Assembly (NCBI GenBank): GCA_963969595.1
Contig: OZ018409.1
Span: 11,732,520-11,796,519 of the forward strand
From: Neckera pumila
Taxonomy: Eukaryota > Streptophyta > Bryopsida > Hypnales > Neckeraceae
Direction: 5' to 3'
Length of the DNA stretch: 64,000 nucleotides
In this document: piece by piece, positions 1 to 11,198 of the stretch
How positions within the stretch are numbered: position 1 is the first letter of the stretch
Layout of the letters: every line of letters begins with the position of its first letter
Program-made: the position numbers and the translations under genes
Notes under the pieces: model-generated
Database searches by the model: none
Told to the model about the DNA's origin: nothing
What the model saw: only the letters and a program-made list of their open reading frames with translations

Positions 1-1150
1 CTCAAAAAACATGTAGATGTCTAATTTGACGTTGATGTCTTCAAAGACAACATGAAAATTCTTAGACAACAAAAAACTATGTCACGTCATTCTTATTGGA
101 TGCCATGTCATTTTTCTTGCTATCACATCACATGACACCTTAATATGCCAACCATGGACAGAAATGGATGAAAAAATTCCTACGTGGTTGCCCCCATCCG
201 CGTGGCACTTAGGTGGTAGCCACATGGAGGCTTTTGAGGACCCGTTGACCCATGTCTTTTTGGATGTTTGGTCGAAAACATGTTGATGTCCGACCTCTAA
301 TCTAATGTTTTTTGCTTGTCTCACGCAATGCAAAATTTTGGAAGTCCACATATAATCTAGGGATTAAAAACAACAATGTGTCTTTATAGTGACTAGTCAA
401 AAAATTTAGAGACTTATCTATGTATATAATATTTGTATAGTATCTTTGGTGACCTTAAAATATTATATATGCCTTCTTAAAACATTCAAATATATCTTCA
501 AAATATAAATACAGCTCTCAAAATGATCTTCCGAGGCTAAAATGTTTCTATAAAACTACAAGGAAAAAAAACTAGTTGTCATTTCAATTCTTTAAGAAAT
601 ATTTATATTACTTCTTATGGCATAAAAATAATGAAAATTAGTAAGATAATATTTCATATAAATTCAAAATTCAAAATAAAATTATAGATGTTACATATTT
701 ATAATTTTATTCAAAGATGCCTAATGTCTTAGGCACTTGGTTGTTTATATTCCCCTTGTATTTGTATTGAAATAATACGTTTTAATTAAATTTAATTTTA
801 GAGGCTTATGAAAGATGAATAAATTCATCCACTGGTGAAATTCTTATTATTAAAAATTATTTATTGGAAAAAAGTGCAATAAAATCTAGTATATTGTTGA
901 TTCTAAGTACATTTTCACATTACATGATTTTTTTGGATGTATTTTATGTTCTTGTTGTCTATGGAATGTGGTAGAAAAAACATGAAACAACCTTGGCATG
1001 GTCTTGAATATTGATTATTTACTTCAAATCTATAGTTCTCACAAGTAGTCGTCAAAGCTATTTGAAATTCTCATGCACTATCCAATTTTGTTTCTTTCAC
1101 TTCAAATACTATGATAGATAACTAAAAATTGTAATACATAATAGATTGAA
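1..1150. other. AT-rich stretch without a recognisable gene
   Basis: Mostly AT-rich sequence with frequent stops in all frames. The first 350 bases are less AT-rich and contain repeated words of the type ACATGTTGATGTC, possibly part of an old repeat. The short minus-strand open frame at 82-351 has no recognisable domain. I see no gene, RNA or element boundary here. Confidence 0.6.
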
Positions 1151-1152
1151 TA

Positions 1153-1337
1153 CAGTTGAACCTCCCAAAGTTAATTGTCTCTAAACTAATAAAGTGTTGT
1201 CATGAAGTATTGATTGCCGGTCCCAACTTAACAATATGAACCACATACGAACATCATGACCCTCCCTAATGTAATAACTTCTTTAACTTGATGTGTCAGA
1301 CCAGTCCCAACTTTATTAGTTTAGAGAGGTTCTACTG
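1153..1337. mobile_element. pogo/Tigger-type MITE (Emigrant/Lemi1-like)
   Basis: A 185-bp non-coding element lies between TA dinucleotides (1151-1152 and 1338-1339). Its left end reads CAGTTGAACCTC and its right end, reverse-complemented, reads CAGTAGAACCTC. Both ends continue into CTCTAAACTAATAAAGT, on the left after a 14-bp insertion. A TIR of the form CAGT(A/T)(G/A)AACCTC with TA duplication is typical of pogo-related MITEs of plants such as Emigrant and Lemi1. It encodes nothing and would have depended on a pogo-like transposase elsewhere. Confidence 0.8.
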
Positions 1338-2136
1338 TAGCATTAATTTGCATCAAATATAAAAGCAATAACTAAACAAAAATGCTTAACAAAGATATTT
1401 TCAAGAAATTTGTGCAACACTCAAGAAATCAAATTAGCTACAATTATTGAATTTGCTACACCACAAGTTTTGAAGAAGAGATTTTTTTGCCAAGTAAATA
1501 GATAAAAGATCTAGAACACGTACAAAGTGAGCTATCTCTCACTCCTCAAACAATAAATCTAAGAGTCCAAATGCAAAAATAGAAAGTGATGCTTCACTTA
1601 TTGGGGCAAGCGCCATAGCTAAGCAGATCCTAGCAATAAATTCTCTCACTCAAAACATTTGCAAGACTTGACTTGGCAAAGAATGACAAATCAAGGGAAT
1701 CCTTCCACCTAATATCTCAAATCCTAATTAGCCTTGAAATTAGTTTCTTTTCTGATAATTTCTATATTTTTTTTCTTCCTATTTGCTTCTTCTAGCTCAC
1801 CTTTGTCTTCTTCACCTCTAAAACATACACTTCAAACTGTCATGAAGTCAACTAAGAAGCTAAAAATGGAATAGTCTTGGTCCTCTAATTAATTTAAAGT
1901 CAAGTGAAAATCTGCACCAAAAAATTGTTCAAATATAGTTTACATATTCAAAACCTTGAGATACACTCTTTTTCCTTGTCATCCTCAATTACTATTATTC
2001 CCAAAATTGCACTTCAATGTTCCATGTCGTGTCCCATATGGATATATAATGATACGATTACTATAGCTGTTTTATTGAACAGCATTGTTGACAAAATATG
2101 GGTTGTTTTATTCAATGTCTACAAAAATGCGTTCAG

Positions 2137-2170
<34 letters not shown>

Positions 2171-2481
2171 ATCCTAAAAAATATAGGTTTCTTATAGACA
2201 ATGGGTATAATTATGGTATGAGTTACGATTACAAATATAGAATATGGATATGGATATGCCCCAACTTCATCATCTTCTAGATTTTTGAATACTTAACAAA
2301 GGCCTCTATATAGTATTGATTATATTTTAGGAAACACAAGAGCCTCTCCTTTAATATTGTAAAATTGCATTAGGATGCACTAGTGAATTTTCTAAAAAAA
2401 TTTCTACCATGAAATTTTGGTACATAGATATAGGACATGTCCTTGTGCAATACATATCATGACACTATCACCACACCTTGT
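1338..2481. other. non-genic, with a 33-bp poly(A) tract
   Basis: AT-rich sequence with no supportable gene. An uninterrupted A-tract runs from 2137 to 2169; open frames across it are low-complexity artefacts. No retroelement body with duplicated flanks could be identified upstream of the tract, so whether it is a retrotransposon tail is unresolved. Confidence 0.5.
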
Positions 2482-3187
2482 GGGCTGATTGTTTTGTGGC
2501 CATACCTTATGTGTTCTGTCTCCAAATGACTCAAAATCTCTAGATAAATTACCCATGACTATTATACACCTTGTTTAATTGTTTTTTGTAATTTTCAAAA
2601 ATAGTTTACTATCCAAAAATAGTCCCCAATTTTATATCACACTTGTCAATTTGGAGGTTTTTAGTATTGTTTAGTATCCAAAAAAACTAATTTGAAGCTG
2701 AAATTTGAAGGAGATGGTCTTCTAGTAGACTTGTAGCTATTGTCTAAAGGAATTTTAAAAAGAATTAATTTTATGTAGTGTAGAAGTTCACAAAGTGAAC
2801 TTCTTTCTGCTTGCATTTTGAAACATATAAAATATTATTTTGGTGGTTCTTTTGATGAATAACCATTTCCATAAATTCATTAAAATGGATAATTTTTTAT
2901 TTTATTTTATTTTATTCCTTTTTTAACTAATTAAAACATCAAAATATCTATTTTCTTTAGATTTGGCACTTCTCTAGTTCTTATATTTAGAGAATTTTTT
3001 TATGCCTTTGAAACATATAAAATATTATTTTGGTACATTTCCTTTGGTAGATACCTTCATCTTAAAGGTGTATACATTATTCCATTTTTTTTAATTTAAA
3101 AAAAAATCTAATTTTAAAGTACTTTAAAAAAAATCATGAGCATAGTTTAAAACGCAATAAAAGTAGCAGGTGTTTCTTGCAATCACC
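2482..3187. mobile_element. TIR repeat family GGGTGATTGCAAG, copy A
   Basis: About 706 bp, non-coding. The left end resembles GGCTGATTG and the right end is GTGTTTCTTGCAATCACC. The body is clearly related to the copy at 8621-9338: both share AAACATATAAAAT, AACATCAAAATATCTATTTT and CCTTCATCTTAAAGG in the same order. A further related stretch lies at 22,900-23,400. This is a non-autonomous DNA-transposon-like repeat; I cannot assign the superfamily and see no clear target-site duplication. Confidence 0.55.
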
Positions 3188-5083
3188 TAGAGGGCCTAAT
3201 TAGAAGTCCTTAGAGATATGTAGATGCAACGTATTCTTTACAAATGTGAGATGTTCTTGAATACCTCTATTGTGGTCTCTAGGGCACCCAGTCAAGCACG
3301 ATTAAACAAATACTACCAAGACAAACCTTATCTTTGCATGTTCTCACAACAAACATGCACCCTAGGCAAGAGGCTTGTTTTTAGAGCTCAAAGTTGGCTT
3401 TGCAACCACTTGCAACCACCTCCAAGATTCTAACCTTGCATTGTCTTACATCGTTTGATTCACCACTAACTTCTTATTGAATGCCTTCAATGCTTCTTCA
3501 GGTCTTTCAAACTTTTACCTTGTATCAACACATTTTCTTCTTCAAAATCATTTGCATCTCCCCACTATTGTCCTAACCTTTGAATTCTTGTAGCAAAATT
3601 TTCTAAAAAAAATTACTTTATATCACTACATGTGTTTATCTCCTCATCCATAGATCAGGTCCTCCTACATTGGAACACTATTTGTAAATAGTAATTGAGA
3701 CACTGGCAAAAATAGCATAAGGTCATTCTAATCTCTCTCAAAGTTCTTGAGTTGTAGCACAACTTGCTACTATGTCAAAAACATTACAAAAAATTTGAGG
3801 CCTTTGCAGTCCTCTGAGGGCCCCAAAGTTTTGTTTTTTATTGGCTTAAGAAATTATTTTTCTCCTATACCCACTTGGCTTCTGTCGGTTTGTCAAATGA
3901 CAATCACTGGTTCAAAATCCAAGTACAAGTGTTTAATAACCAAGGTTAAGGTAGTCTAATTCACCTTAAATCTGATTTTTAAATAACTTAAATTCAGATG
4001 CACCTTGCACACTAGATAAGTTGTGGAAAAACAAGAAAATGTCCAAAATATTCCACTGACCATCTAACTCCCAATTCTTTTTTTCTAGCAATGTGAAGCA
4101 CTTATTTCATAGACATTTGATACGATTGAAGATGAAAAAAGAAGCATTGTATACAAGTTGAATAGTAGTAGTGAGTATAATCCATGTGGGATATACAGAT
4201 TAGACTAAATAGAAGCTTAACCACTCATAATTAAGTCAAATGCAAGAATTGTATTAAAAGATAAATTTTAGACTTCATTTAGGCATAGTAGAATAACTAT
4301 TTTGAAAAAGCTTTGAATTAAAAAAAGTTGAGGAATTAAGCTAATTTTATCTCCAAAAATTGGTTTGAGGTTTAGAGCCTTCTAAAAATTATGAACAAAA
4401 TTCAGAGAAGGTGTTTGAAAATGTCAAAAAAATCTTTTCATATTTATAAAACGGGATCAGTAGACTTCTAGCCCTTTTGGAGTAACTCTTTTGCTCTACA
4501 CAAAATTGTGCCTCTACACCATCAAATACATCTTGTTAGATACACTCATGCAAAATTTGAGAAGCAAATAAGTTAAAGGGTTCTACCTTATTCTAAATCA
4601 CCCTACAACACAAAGTAGTTAAGTGAAATGGTAATACATAACTGTATTTCAATTTTTTTGATTTCTTGTGCAACAAGAACATTTTCTTTTTGAAATCTAG
4701 ACAGAAAAATTTAGAGATAAACATTTGCAATTTGTGAAAATAATAATTTCAAGAATTTTAAAAGTAGAGATTTCTAGATAATAGTGTTTGTTAGTTAAAT
4801 AGACATGTTCCATCTTTGAAAAATATAACAGATTAATTGTCAACCAAATTCATGAGAAAATGGATCATACAAAGCAAAAAATATTGAAGATGAGTACTTG
4901 GCCTCAAGGTGCATGGATTAGGGGTTAAATGCAAAGCCAAAAATGAACACCCTTCAAACACTGAGGCTTTCAACTCTAAGAAATTTCTATGATACTTATC
5001 CAACCACCCGTGTGCAAGTTAATTCTGCTCCTAGCTTTTAGAGCTCGGTGTACCTGAATTCACCAGAACTGAATTGAACCTAC
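3188..5083. other. non-genic AT-rich stretch
   Basis: No open frame longer than about 70 codons and none with a recognisable domain. From about 5030 the composition changes to the richer sequence that precedes the inverted repeat; words such as GAGCTCGGTG occur both just outside and inside the repeat arm. No promoter or RNA gene is apparent. Confidence 0.55.
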
Positions 5084-5500
5084 CATAATTGGACCCGAAA
5101 TATTACTTAAGCAGAATTCGCCATGGCGGGCCGGGAGACTCAAACAAGCCATTTTTGGAACCACCTAGCTAGATCATTCAGCATTTATGTGCACCGAGCT
5201 CTAAATTAAAATTCAAGCCTCGATAGCTAGTGGCTGGCGAGTACGTGAAAAAATTGGAGCAATCCTCAGCACCGAGGCTTGAATTCGAATTGTGAGCCCA
5301 ATGGCGAGCGAGCTAGCTATCGTCTCGATGGTCTGCTTTCAGTAGCGGCACCAATTCAACCATACCGCCGAGGCTTCAACTCAGACCGATCGAATTCATT
5401 TCACATTCAAGTTCCATTCCGAGATCGATCACTTGACATGAAACTGAAATTTCTTCCACCCCACCACCGAGCTAGCTTCATCAACGTATCCCAGGTGGGG

Positions 5501-5510
5501 TATATATATA
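5501..5510 (+). promoter_or_regulatory. TATA box of left H4 gene
   Basis: TATATATATA followed by AG, about 290 bp upstream of the H4 initiation codon. It is the only strong TATA element in the arm in the right orientation and would place transcription initiation near 5530-5540. No canonical plant histone octamer (CGCGGATC) was noticed upstream, so cell-cycle control of the usual histone kind cannot be read from the sequence. Confidence 0.6.
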
Positions 5511-5535
5511 AGCACCCAGGCCAGGCCTGGGTGCT
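5511..5535. promoter_or_regulatory. 25-bp perfect palindrome between TATA box and expected start site
   Basis: AGCACCCAGGCC, one central A, then GGCCTGGGTGCT: two perfectly complementary 12-bp arms directly after the TATA box. It could extrude as a hairpin or serve as a dimeric protein-binding site; if transcription starts upstream of it, it would form a stem at the mRNA 5' end. Function is unknown. Confidence 0.6.
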
Positions 5536-5798
5536 CCAAACACCACTTCAACATTTCCGTTTCGTCTTCAGGAGCTTTACGTACCTATTTTGATCGGTCG
5601 AGGTCTTGCTTACTTTCTCCTCTCCTCGGGGTCGAGCTAGCCAGCGAGGGTGATCGAGACTGAGCTTGCTTGCAGCTAGCTAGTGTCTCGATAAGTACGT
5701 TGTTGCCCTCTGCAATATTCAGTTAGCACGGATGAACCGAGCGATCGATCGAAGTGCGCCCGCAGCTAGCTAGCTCGCCATATATCATGACCATGACC

Positions 5799-6110
5799 AT
5801 GTCGGGTCGCGGCAAGGGCGGGAAGGGCCTGGGCAAGGGCGGCGCCAAGCGCCACAGGCCGGTGCTGCGCGACAACTTGCAGGGCATCACGAAGCCTGCG
5901 ATCCGGCGTCTGGCGAGGCGCGGGGGCGTGAAGCGCATCAGTGGACTGGTGTACGAAGAGACTCGCACGGCGTTGCGGAGCTTCCTGGAGACGGTGATTC
6001 GGGATGCTGTGACGTACACGGAGCACGCCCAGCGCAAGACCGTCACCGCCATGGATGTGCTGTATGCTCTCAAGCGCCAGAACCGCACCTTGTTGGGTTT
6101 CGGAGGCTAG
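5799..6110 (+). CDS. divergent histone H4 variant (left copy), K20P
   Basis: Encodes a 103-residue H4, a nucleosome core histone that pairs with H3. The start chosen is the ATG at 5799 because it begins the universal [10 protein letters not shown] tail; two in-frame ATGs at 5787 and 5793 would add only Met-Thr-Met-Thr. The gene is intronless, as plant H4 genes usually are. The tail keeps Arg3 and Lys5, 8, 12 and 16, but Lys20 is Pro (RHRP instead of RHRK). Counting without Met, other changes from canonical plant H4 are I26L, I50V, G56T, V57A, K59R, I60S, N64T, R77Q, V87L, G94N and Y98L. H4 is normally almost invariant, so 12 changes in 102 residues with the fold intact is exceptional. Codons are GC-rich against AT-rich flanks. 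Either a specialised variant or an expressed relic; the open frame suggests function. Confidence 0.93.
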
Positions 6111-6619
6111 CTCGTTTGTTTGCACTCCAAGATACGAGGGAGCTCGGATCGCACGTCTTCAACAAATGCAAAGGATCGTTGCAAGAAACACTTGTGGATT
6201 TCAATCCGTGTGCCAGTCAAATGGAGTAGCTAGTACTTGGAGTATTGGGATCCATTAATTTGGGCTTTGGGAAAAGAAGACTTCAAAAAGACTCACGTAT
6301 TGAAATATAGTATAACAGTAGAAATCATTTTCATACCAAATAGTTAGAACTTCCAAAATGATTTATCACCAAAAGTTAGGCACGAGTTAGGAGGGTCCAT
6401 GGAACATTTCAATAAAATAGATCCTTTCAATTGGTACAAATTGAACCATTTTTATGAAGTAGTAATAATTTAAAAAAATCTAATAAACAAATACCAACCA
6501 TATTTACAAGTCTAGTGGCATTGCAGCAAGGATGGTTGTGTATTAGAAAAAGCAAGCAAATATAGTTTCTCCATGTTTGGAATTGTGGACAATGGAGACC
6601 CCAAGTTTGTGGATGTCTA

Positions 6620-6957
6620 CAGTGTATGCAATTTTCAGTTATTTTTAAATTACTTGTTAAAATTATCACCTATATACATCCAAAGGAAGAAAGTTAAACT
6701 TAAGAAAGCCTTGTTGTTTGAATGAGTAATGGACTTTATATTATCCTTCCAAGCAAAATTCCAATTTAGAGGATTTACAATACCACTTAAATTATACAAA
6801 TGGACCATTCAACAAAGATTTGGCCTTTTGATCACTATGGTGGAGTCGTAGAATTCTTTTTCAGTGAAAGGATTTTATAGATAATTGGTAGTTATAGATC
6901 CATTTTTTTTATGGTTATTGTGTGATTTCATTTTTCATGATTCCCTTTAAGAATCTA
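6620..6957. other. spacer of the inverted repeat, left part
   Basis: AT-rich sequence between the left arm and the first MITE in the spacer. No gene or regulatory signal recognised. Confidence 0.5.
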
Positions 6958-7221
6958 CCCAAAATAGTGAAATTAGGTTGTCCTTCACTAATTTCTCATT
7001 ATTTGACACTACTTTTATATAATTATTCTTTTTATTCAAGAATTAGTTTTGACTTAGTTATTTGTTAGTTATTAGTTATACAATTAGTTATTAATATAAT
7101 TTGGAATTATGAACCTCCATGTATACAAAAGTAAGTATCTATAGAAATATTTGCTAACTTTGACGGCTTGGAAAGTAACTTTCTTGGGGTAATAAAAGCA
7201 ACCTAATTTCACTATTTTGTA
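6958..7221. mobile_element. MITE family CACAAAATAGTG, copy 1
   Basis: 264 bp between TA dinucleotides (6956-6957, 7222-7223). The left end is CCCAAAATAGTGAAATTAGG and the right end reverse-complements to TACAAAATAGTGAAATTAGG. The same termini bound copies at 16015-16263 and 31130-31344. Small size, no coding capacity and TA flanks fit a Tc1/mariner-like MITE. Confidence 0.75.
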
Positions 7222-7789
7222 TAGATGAGAGCTTGCACTTGTATTCACAAGTATTATATGAGCTAAAGGACTTGAACCGATATTTCACATAAATTTTAGT
7301 ATTCTAAAAACTTGATACTTTTACATTTAGACCATACAATCTAATATCTATACATGCCTCAAAAATGAATGGAAAAATGGCTTATGGAATACTGCGATTT
7401 TAACAAAATTTTCCATCTTGTCTCCTTGAAAATATTAGTTCATGGCAATCTTGACATTTGGGATAATTTACTATAAGTTAATGGCAATCTTGACATTAAA
7501 GATAGTTTACTATAAGTTAAATTTAGATGGAATTAATTTGAAGGGTCACTTAGTATAAAAATAAATGCACCACATATGAAACAAAGATATTTTATTGGTA
7601 GTGTTTGTATATTTATTTTAAGTATATAATTTTGTAATCACACCAATATATGTGTTTCTTCCAATTATAACAAAAATTTATATATCTCTTCCAATTATAA
7701 TAAAAATGTAAGAACAAACATTAATTTTGTTCTAATTTTATTGTAAATTTTATTTTTTTGTTTTCTTTATTTCAATTAGTACTTTAGAA

Positions 7790-8420
7790 GGGTGATTGCA
7801 AGAAAAACTTGTCTTTTTTTTTGTCCCCTTGGCCTTGGACAAGTGGTTATTTGCTCATAACTTTTATGTTGTATCTTAGTTGAACATCAAATTTGAAACA
7901 AAGGTACATATAGTAGTTGTAGACATTGAGTAATTTTTTTCATTTAAAAAAAGTTATTATACTATTTCAATACAACCTCCACTTGGATATCTTAATATCT
8001 ACCATAGCCATTTAGGAGGGTTATAGTACTATTTTTGAGTCAGGATTAGAAATTGAAGGTCAAAATTGGGATACAAATGAAAACTTCTACTAAAATTATT
8101 CAAATCCATGAAGAAATTTTCTAAAAATAGTAATTTGTCCACTTTCCACATGTGGTCAAAGTATTCACCTCTTGTACAAGTGTAAAGAATGCAATTATTT
8201 ATCCCAAAGATGAAAATGGTTGAGAAGGAGCACTTCCAAGTTGAAAGAAATGAGTTTGTTTTTTTTAAATTTATTTACAATTTCAAGATATACTATTTTC
8301 CATACTTTACAAATTATCCAAATTTTTTTTAATTTAAAAAAATTTATTTCAAAAACCACAATATTCACTGAAATAGAATTTTTTGAAACAGTGACACTCA
8401 GGTGTTTTTTGCAATGATCC
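7790..8420. mobile_element. TIR repeat family GGGTGATTGCAAG, copy C
   Basis: About 631 bp. The left end GGGTGATTGCAAGAAAAACT is matched by a decayed right end GTTTTTTGCAATGATCC. It lies in the spacer, 200 bp before copy B. The internal sequence has diverged from the other copies. Non-coding. Confidence 0.5.
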
Positions 8421-8620
8421 TAATAATACAATTTAGAGTGATGCACGTAGAAGTAAAAGAGAAACGTATCATACCTACAACATGAATTTGAGTATTATCC
8501 TCCTATTTCAAGATTTAGGCAATAAAGGATACAAGGCTAAGTACAATACTAAAAAGAAAAAAATTGTATTGCTTCATTTATGCCACACAATACACATCCA
8601 AAAAGAACAATACAAAGCCT

Positions 8621-9338
8621 GGGTGATTGTAAGAAATAGTTGTATGCACTATTTTGCATCCTATATTTTTCTAACTTTAACTTTTGCAATTTGGCTCCAA
8701 ATGGCTCAAGATTTATAAACTATTACATACCTTGCCTAATTTTTTGCAATTTTTGCAATTTTATGTCACATGGACCAATTTGGGAGACTTTTGTACTTTT
8801 TGATATCCAAAAAACAAGTTTGGAAATGAGATTTTGAGGAGATGGTATTCTAATAGATTTGTAGAGGAGATGGTCTTCTAAAGAATTTGATCTAAAAATA
8901 ATTAATTGTACGATGTGTGGAAGTCCACAAATTTAGCTTTTTATTACTTGCATTCTGAAACATATAAAATGTTCATCATCTTTGTAAATTGTTACAAATG
9001 GTTAACTTTTCTTTTGTTGATTTTGTTTTTTTTCCTACTTTTTTCTATATTAAACATCAAAATATCTATTTTCTTGAGATTTAGTTCTTTTTAAATTCTT
9101 GTATTTAGAAAAAAAATTTATGGTTTTCCTTTAGTTCTTACCTTCATCTTAAAGGTATACAAAATTGACCATATTTTTTCAATTTAAAAAAAAATTATTT
9201 TTCAAAATTTAAAATACTCCAAAAAATTAACATTAAACATAAGTACTATAAAAACACAATAAGATGAGCAATTTAAGCATAAGTGAAAACTATATATAAA
9301 AACACAACCAAATGAGCAAGTGTTTCTTCCAATCACTC
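8621..9338. mobile_element. TIR repeat family GGGTGATTGCAAG, copy B
   Basis: About 718 bp bounded by GGGTGATTGTAAGAAATAG and, at the right, CAAGTGTTTCTTCCAATCAC. It shares ordered blocks with copy A at 2482-3187. Non-coding; superfamily not assigned. Confidence 0.55.
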
Positions 9339-10171
9339 ACACATATACACTAATTGAAGATTATAAACAAAATGCCCTTTTCAATATTCAAAACAAATGT
9401 AGTCATCCATGAATTCATCCAATAATATGGAATGGAACCAATACCTTGTCATAAAAAAGCACCTTATAATGTCAATTTTGTTCAATTGAAAATAATCAAC
9501 CACTTCGTTACCTATTTTAAAATAAATCAATATTTGCCCTAAATGTTTGACCTTCAAGTACATAAATGTCTCAATTCATGGTACCATAATCATTCAAATT
9601 AAAAAAAATGAAATAAATTCTTTTTTAATAACTAGATTAAAAACAATGAATTATATATACAATAGACATCCACAAACTTGGGGTCTCCATTGTCCACAAT
9701 TCCAAACATGGAGAAACTATATTTGCTTGCTTTTTCTAATACACAACCATCCTTGCTGCAATGCCACTAGACTTGTAAATATGGTTGGTATTTGTTTATT
9801 AGATTTTTTTAAATTATTACTACTTCATAAAAATGGTTCAATTTGTACCAATTGAAAGGATCTATTTTATTGAAATGTTCCATGGACCCTCCTAACTCGT
9901 GCCTAACTTTTGGTGATAAATCATTTTGGAAGTTCTAACTATTTGGTATGAAAATGATTTCTACTGTTATACTATATTTCAATACGTGAGTCTTTTTGAA
10001 GTCTTCTTTTCCCAAAGCCCAAATTAATGGATCCCAATACTCCAAGTACTAGCTACTCCATTTGACTGGCACACGGATTGAAATCCACAAGTGTTTCTTG
10101 CAACGATCCTTTGCATTTGTTGAAGACGTGCGATCCGAGCTCCCTCGTATCTTGGAGTGCAAACAAACGAG

Positions 10172-10483
10172 CTAGCCTCCGAAACCCAACAAGGTGCGGT
10201 TCTGGCGCTTGAGAGCATACAGCACATCCATGGCGGTGACGGTCTTGCGCTGGGCGTGCTCCGTGTACGTCACAGCATCCCGAATCACCGTCTCCAGGAA
10301 GCTCCGCAACGCCGTGCGAGTCTCTTCGTACACCAGTCCACTGATGCGCTTCACGCCCCCGCGCCTCGCCAGACGCCGGATCGCAGGCTTCGTGATGCCC
10401 TGCAAGTTGTCGCGCAGCACCGGCCTGTGGCGCTTGGCGCCGCCCTTGCCCAGGCCCTTCCCGCCCTTGCCGCGACCCGACAT
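10172..10483 (-). CDS. divergent histone H4 variant (right copy), K20P
   Basis: Second copy of the variant H4, identical in sequence to the gene at 5799-6110, including Pro at position 20 and all other substitutions. Initiation is at the ATG complementary to 10481-10483, preceded by the same two in-frame ATGs. Promoter and leader are also identical, so both genes should be expressed alike. The two genes are tail to tail, and read-through transcripts from both would be able to pair over the whole arm. It cannot be decided from sequence whether both are transcribed. Confidence 0.93.
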
Positions 10484-10746
10484 GGTCATGGTCATGATAT
10501 ATGGCGAGCTAGCTAGCTGCGGGCGCACTTCGATCGATCGCTCGGTTCATCCGTGCTAACTGAATATTGCAGAGGGCAACAACGTACTTATCGAGACACT
10601 AGCTAGCTGCAAGCAAGCTCAGTCTCGATCACCCTCGCTGGCTAGCTCGACCCCGAGGAGAGGAGAAAGTAAGCAAGACCTCGACCGATCAAAATAGGTA
10701 CGTAAAGCTCCTGAAGACGAAACGGAAATGTTGAAGTGGTGTTTGG

Positions 10747-10771
10747 AGCACCCAGGCCTGGCCTGGGTGCT
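10747..10771. promoter_or_regulatory. 25-bp palindrome, right H4 promoter
   Basis: Mirror copy of the palindrome at 5511-5535, again immediately downstream of the TATA box in the direction of transcription. Confidence 0.6.
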
Positions 10772-10781
10772 TATATATATA
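10772..10781 (-). promoter_or_regulatory. TATA box of right H4 gene
   Basis: Mirror copy of the TATA run at 5501-5510, reading TATATATATA on both strands. Confidence 0.6.
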
Positions 10782-11198
10782 CCCCACCTGGGATACGTTG
10801 ATGAAGCTAGCTCGGTGGTGGGGTGGAAGAAATTTCAGTTTCATGTCAAGTGATCGATCTCGGAATGGAACTTGAATGTGAAATGAATTCGATCGGTCTG
10901 AGTTGAAGCCTCGGCGGTATGGTTGAATTGGTGCCGCTACTGAAAGCAGACCATCGAGACGATAGCTAGCTCGCTCGCCATTGGGCTCACAATTCGAATT
11001 CAAGCCTCGGTGCTGAGGATTGCTCCAATTTTTTCACGTACTCGCCAGCCACTAGCTATCGAGGCTTGAATTTTAATTTAGAGCTCGGTGCACATAAATG
11101 CTGAATGATCTAGCTAGGTGGTTCCAAAAATGGCTTGTTTGAGTCTCCCGGCCCGCCATGGCGAATTCTGCTTAAGTAATATTTCGGGTCCAATTATG

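Larger units (their letters stand above)
5084..6619 (+). repeat. left arm of 1,536-bp perfect inverted repeat
   Basis: Every segment compared by eye is the exact reverse complement of 9663-11198. Paired positions always sum to 16282, so the arms contain no indel relative to each other. Homology stops sharply: 5083 does not pair with 11199, nor 6620 with 9662. The arm carries a complete H4 gene with promoter, 5' leader and 3' region. No transposon termini are obvious at the boundaries. Identity suggests recent duplication or continuing gene conversion; an assembly artefact is not excluded. Confidence 0.9.
9663..11198 (-). repeat. right arm of 1,536-bp perfect inverted repeat
   Basis: Reverse complement of 5084-6619 with no mismatch found in any segment compared. 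It carries the second H4 gene in opposite orientation, so the two genes converge on the repeat-filled spacer. Its outer edge at 11198 passes abruptly into unrelated sequence. Confidence 0.9.

Noticed and set aside
2137..2169. 33-bp poly(A) as a retrotransposon tail
   Set aside because: No target duplication or retroelement sequence could be found beside it.
5723..6125. Minus-strand open frames of about 120 codons antisense to the H4 gene (and mirror frames at 10157-10559)
   Set aside because: They are shadows of the GC-rich H4 coding sequence and have no independent features.
5084..6619. The H4 inverted repeat as a foldback transposon
   Set aside because: No target duplication at the outer edges (5083 against 11199) and no transposon-like termini; gene duplication or palindrome formation explains it better.
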